Source: Ferruginibacter sp.
GTDB taxonomy: Bacteria > Bacteroidota > Bacteroidia > Chitinophagales > Chitinophagaceae
Direction of reading: 5' to 3'
NCBI GenBank assembly: GCA_025352625.1
Contig: JANXSR010000108.1
Location: forward strand, 1 to 35,320
Length of the DNA: 35,320 nucleotides
The position numbers and the translations under genes were made by a program. Positions 34,382 to 35,320 of this stretch are shown here, piece after piece. Each line of letters begins with the position of its first letter. Position 1 is the stretch's first letter. Under the pieces are notes generated by a model, which was not told the origin of the DNA, did no database searches, and worked only from the letters and a program-made list of their open reading frames with translations.

Positions 34382-35137
34382 ATGTCTTTATTCAAATCAG
34401 GAAATCCAACCTTGTCAGAGAAAAATTTTCAATCTGTTTTTGTTGGCAATAGCAGCGAAACAATGACGTTGAGGGGAACCCTCAATAAGTTTGGTTTTAT
34501 GCTGGTGATGTTAATGGGTACAGCTTTTTATTCGTGGAAAGAATATGCAATGGGCGGTAATGTACAGCCTCTTATCTGGACAGGCCTCATTGGTGGATTG
34601 GTAATTGCTTTTGTAATCATTTTCAAAAAAGAATGGGCTGGCTATTTGGCTCCGTTATATGCTTTGCTCGAAGGTTTATTTTTAGGTGCTTTATCTGCTA
34701 CTTACAACGATGTATTTGCAGCCAAAGCACCCAATATTATTATGAATGCCGTAGGCTTAACTTTTGGCACTGCTATCGCCATGTATTTTTTGTACAGCTT
34801 TAAAATCATCAGGGCAACAGAAAAATTTAAGGCTGTTATTTTCACGGCTACGGCAGGCATTGCCATCTTTTATTTAATAGCGATGGTGCTGAGAATGTTC
34901 AGTGTTGATATAGCCTTTTTACATGAAGGGTCTTTGATGGGTATTGGTTTTTCTTTGGTAGTGGTAACCATTGCAGCCTTAAACCTTATTTTAGATTTTG
35001 ATATGATAGAACAGGGATCTGCAGCAGGTGCACCCAAATATATGGAATGGTACGGTGCGTTTGGATTGATGGTAACAATTGTTTGGCTATACCTTGAAAT
35101 ACTGAGGTTGTTGGCGAAGTTGAGTGACAGGAAATAA
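34382..35137 (+). CDS. Bax inhibitor-1/YccA family membrane protein
   Basis: This 251-residue protein has a polar N-terminus (MSLFKSGNPTLSEKNF), about seven hydrophobic helices and a short charged tail (LAKLSDRK). Family-typical segments are the LAPLYALLEGLFLGALSATY helix, VGLTFGTAIAMYFLYSFKII, LILDFDMIEQG and EWYGAFGLMVTIVWLYLEIL. The Asp pair in LDFD matches the pH-sensing acidic residues known in the family. In bacteria its role is unsettled; calcium leak and membrane stress have been proposed. It ends 18 nt before a perfect terminator palindrome. Confidence 0.9.
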   Translation: MSLFKSGNPTLSEKNFQSVFVGNSSETMTLRGTLNKFGFMLVMLMGTAFYSWKEYAMGGNVQPLIWTGLIGGLVIAFVIIFKKEWAGYLAPLYALLEGLFLGALSATYNDVFAAKAPNIIMNAVGLTFGTAIAMYFLYSFKIIRATEKFKAVIFTATAGIAIFYLIAMVLRMFSVDIAFLHEGSLMGIGFSLVVVTIAALNLILDFDMIEQGSAAGAPKYMEWYGAFGLMVTIVWLYLEILRLLAKLSDRK

Positions 35138-35155
35138 AAGAATTTTTTTGAATAA

Positions 35156-35191
35156 TACAAAAGCCGTTCGTTTAAACGAACGGCTTTTGTA
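35156..35191. terminator. Perfect 36-nt palindromic terminator
   Basis: Two 18-nt halves (35156-35173 and 35174-35191) are exact inverse complements, with core GCCGTTCGTTTAAACGAACG and A/T-run edges. It sits between the convergent YccA-family gene and the partial gene at the right edge, and works on both strands. Confidence 0.85.
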
Positions 35192-35192
35192 T

Positions 35193-35320
35193 TTATAATT
35201 CTTCCATCAACTCCTTCACTTTCTCTTTTATAAAATCCCTCACTTCATTAAACTGTTTCGGCTCCATGTGTTTGGGGTCAGGTATTTGCCAGTCAAAAAA
35301 TTGTTTGGCAGGCATCCAGG
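35193..35320 (-). CDS. C-terminal end of a low-molecular-weight phosphatase / arsenate reductase-type protein (partial)
   Basis: On the minus strand an open frame enters from the right edge and ends at TAA (35195-35193). The visible 42 residues include FFDWQIPDPKHMEPKQF followed by NEVRDFIKEKVKELMEEL. The W-x-I-x-D-P motif (the general-acid Asp loop region) followed by a charged helix R-D-x-I-x-x-K-V is typical of the C-terminus of low-molecular-weight protein tyrosine phosphatases and thioredoxin-type arsenate reductases. The catalytic N-terminus lies outside the window, so phosphatase and arsenate reductase cannot be separated. Confidence 0.6.
   Translation of the reverse strand, partial: WMPAKQFFDWQIPDPKHMEPKQFNEVRDFIKEKVKELMEEL

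Overview
The window looks like a chromosomal stretch of an AT-rich Bacteroidota genome, most likely Chitinophagaceae or a close relative. This rests on sequence signals: a type IX secretion (T9SS) C-terminal sorting domain, TAnnTTTG-type promoter elements, a DUF5686 outer-membrane protein, little Shine-Dalgarno signal, and a sphingolipid gene set. I ran no database search, so the genus is inference.

Layout. (1) 1-2.5 kb: the tail of a probable IS1595/ISXO2-type transposase directly abuts a beta-barrel protein that has lost its start codon. A T9SS-exported surface protein follows, broken by an in-frame TGA where Trp is expected. (2) 2.6-17.4 kb: a carbohydrate locus in two divergent arms. The minus arm (7012 down to 2620) encodes a Gfo/Idh oxidoreductase, a TIM-barrel sugar isomerase, a lipoprotein cytochrome c, a DUF1080 (3-keto-glycoside hydrolase family) protein and a ThuA-like protein. 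The plus arm (from 7361) encodes an FHS-type MFS sugar transporter, a lipoprotein isomerase, three tandem GMC flavoprotein dehydrogenases, one Tat-signal small subunit, an esterase and a further Tat-signal isomerase. Together they fit oxidation of glycosides at C3, cleavage of the 3-keto-glycoside, and uptake and reduction of the keto sugar, with electrons leaving through cytochrome c. A GH9 endoglucanase gene beside it (17.6-19.4 kb) carries an in-frame TAA where Lys is expected.

(3) 19.7-31.2 kb: the most notable region, a compact, mostly overlapping run of genes that reads as a complete inositol-sphingolipid (inositol phosphorylceramide) pathway. It has a MarR regulator with a palindrome on its promoter, serine palmitoyltransferase, a GNAT-type acyltransferase (ceramide synthase candidate), an SDR reductase (CerR candidate), myo-inositol-3-phosphate synthase, a PgpA-like phosphatase, a GtrA-type membrane protein, a DUF5686 outer-membrane protein, a CDP-alcohol phosphatidyltransferase, a DUF4833 protein, a FA2H/Scs7-like lipid hydroxylase and an Aur1-like PAP2 enzyme. 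De novo ceramide synthesis, inositol lipid synthesis, head-group transfer, hydroxylation and possible transport proteins are thus in one unit.

(4) 31.3-35.3 kb: ordinary genes, namely a 2-oxoacid:ferredoxin oxidoreductase gamma/alpha fusion without its beta subunit next to it, a polysaccharide deacetylase-like protein, a Bax-inhibitor-1/YccA protein, and the C-terminal end of a low-molecular-weight phosphatase/arsenate-reductase-type protein running off the window. I saw no tRNA, rRNA or CRISPR array.
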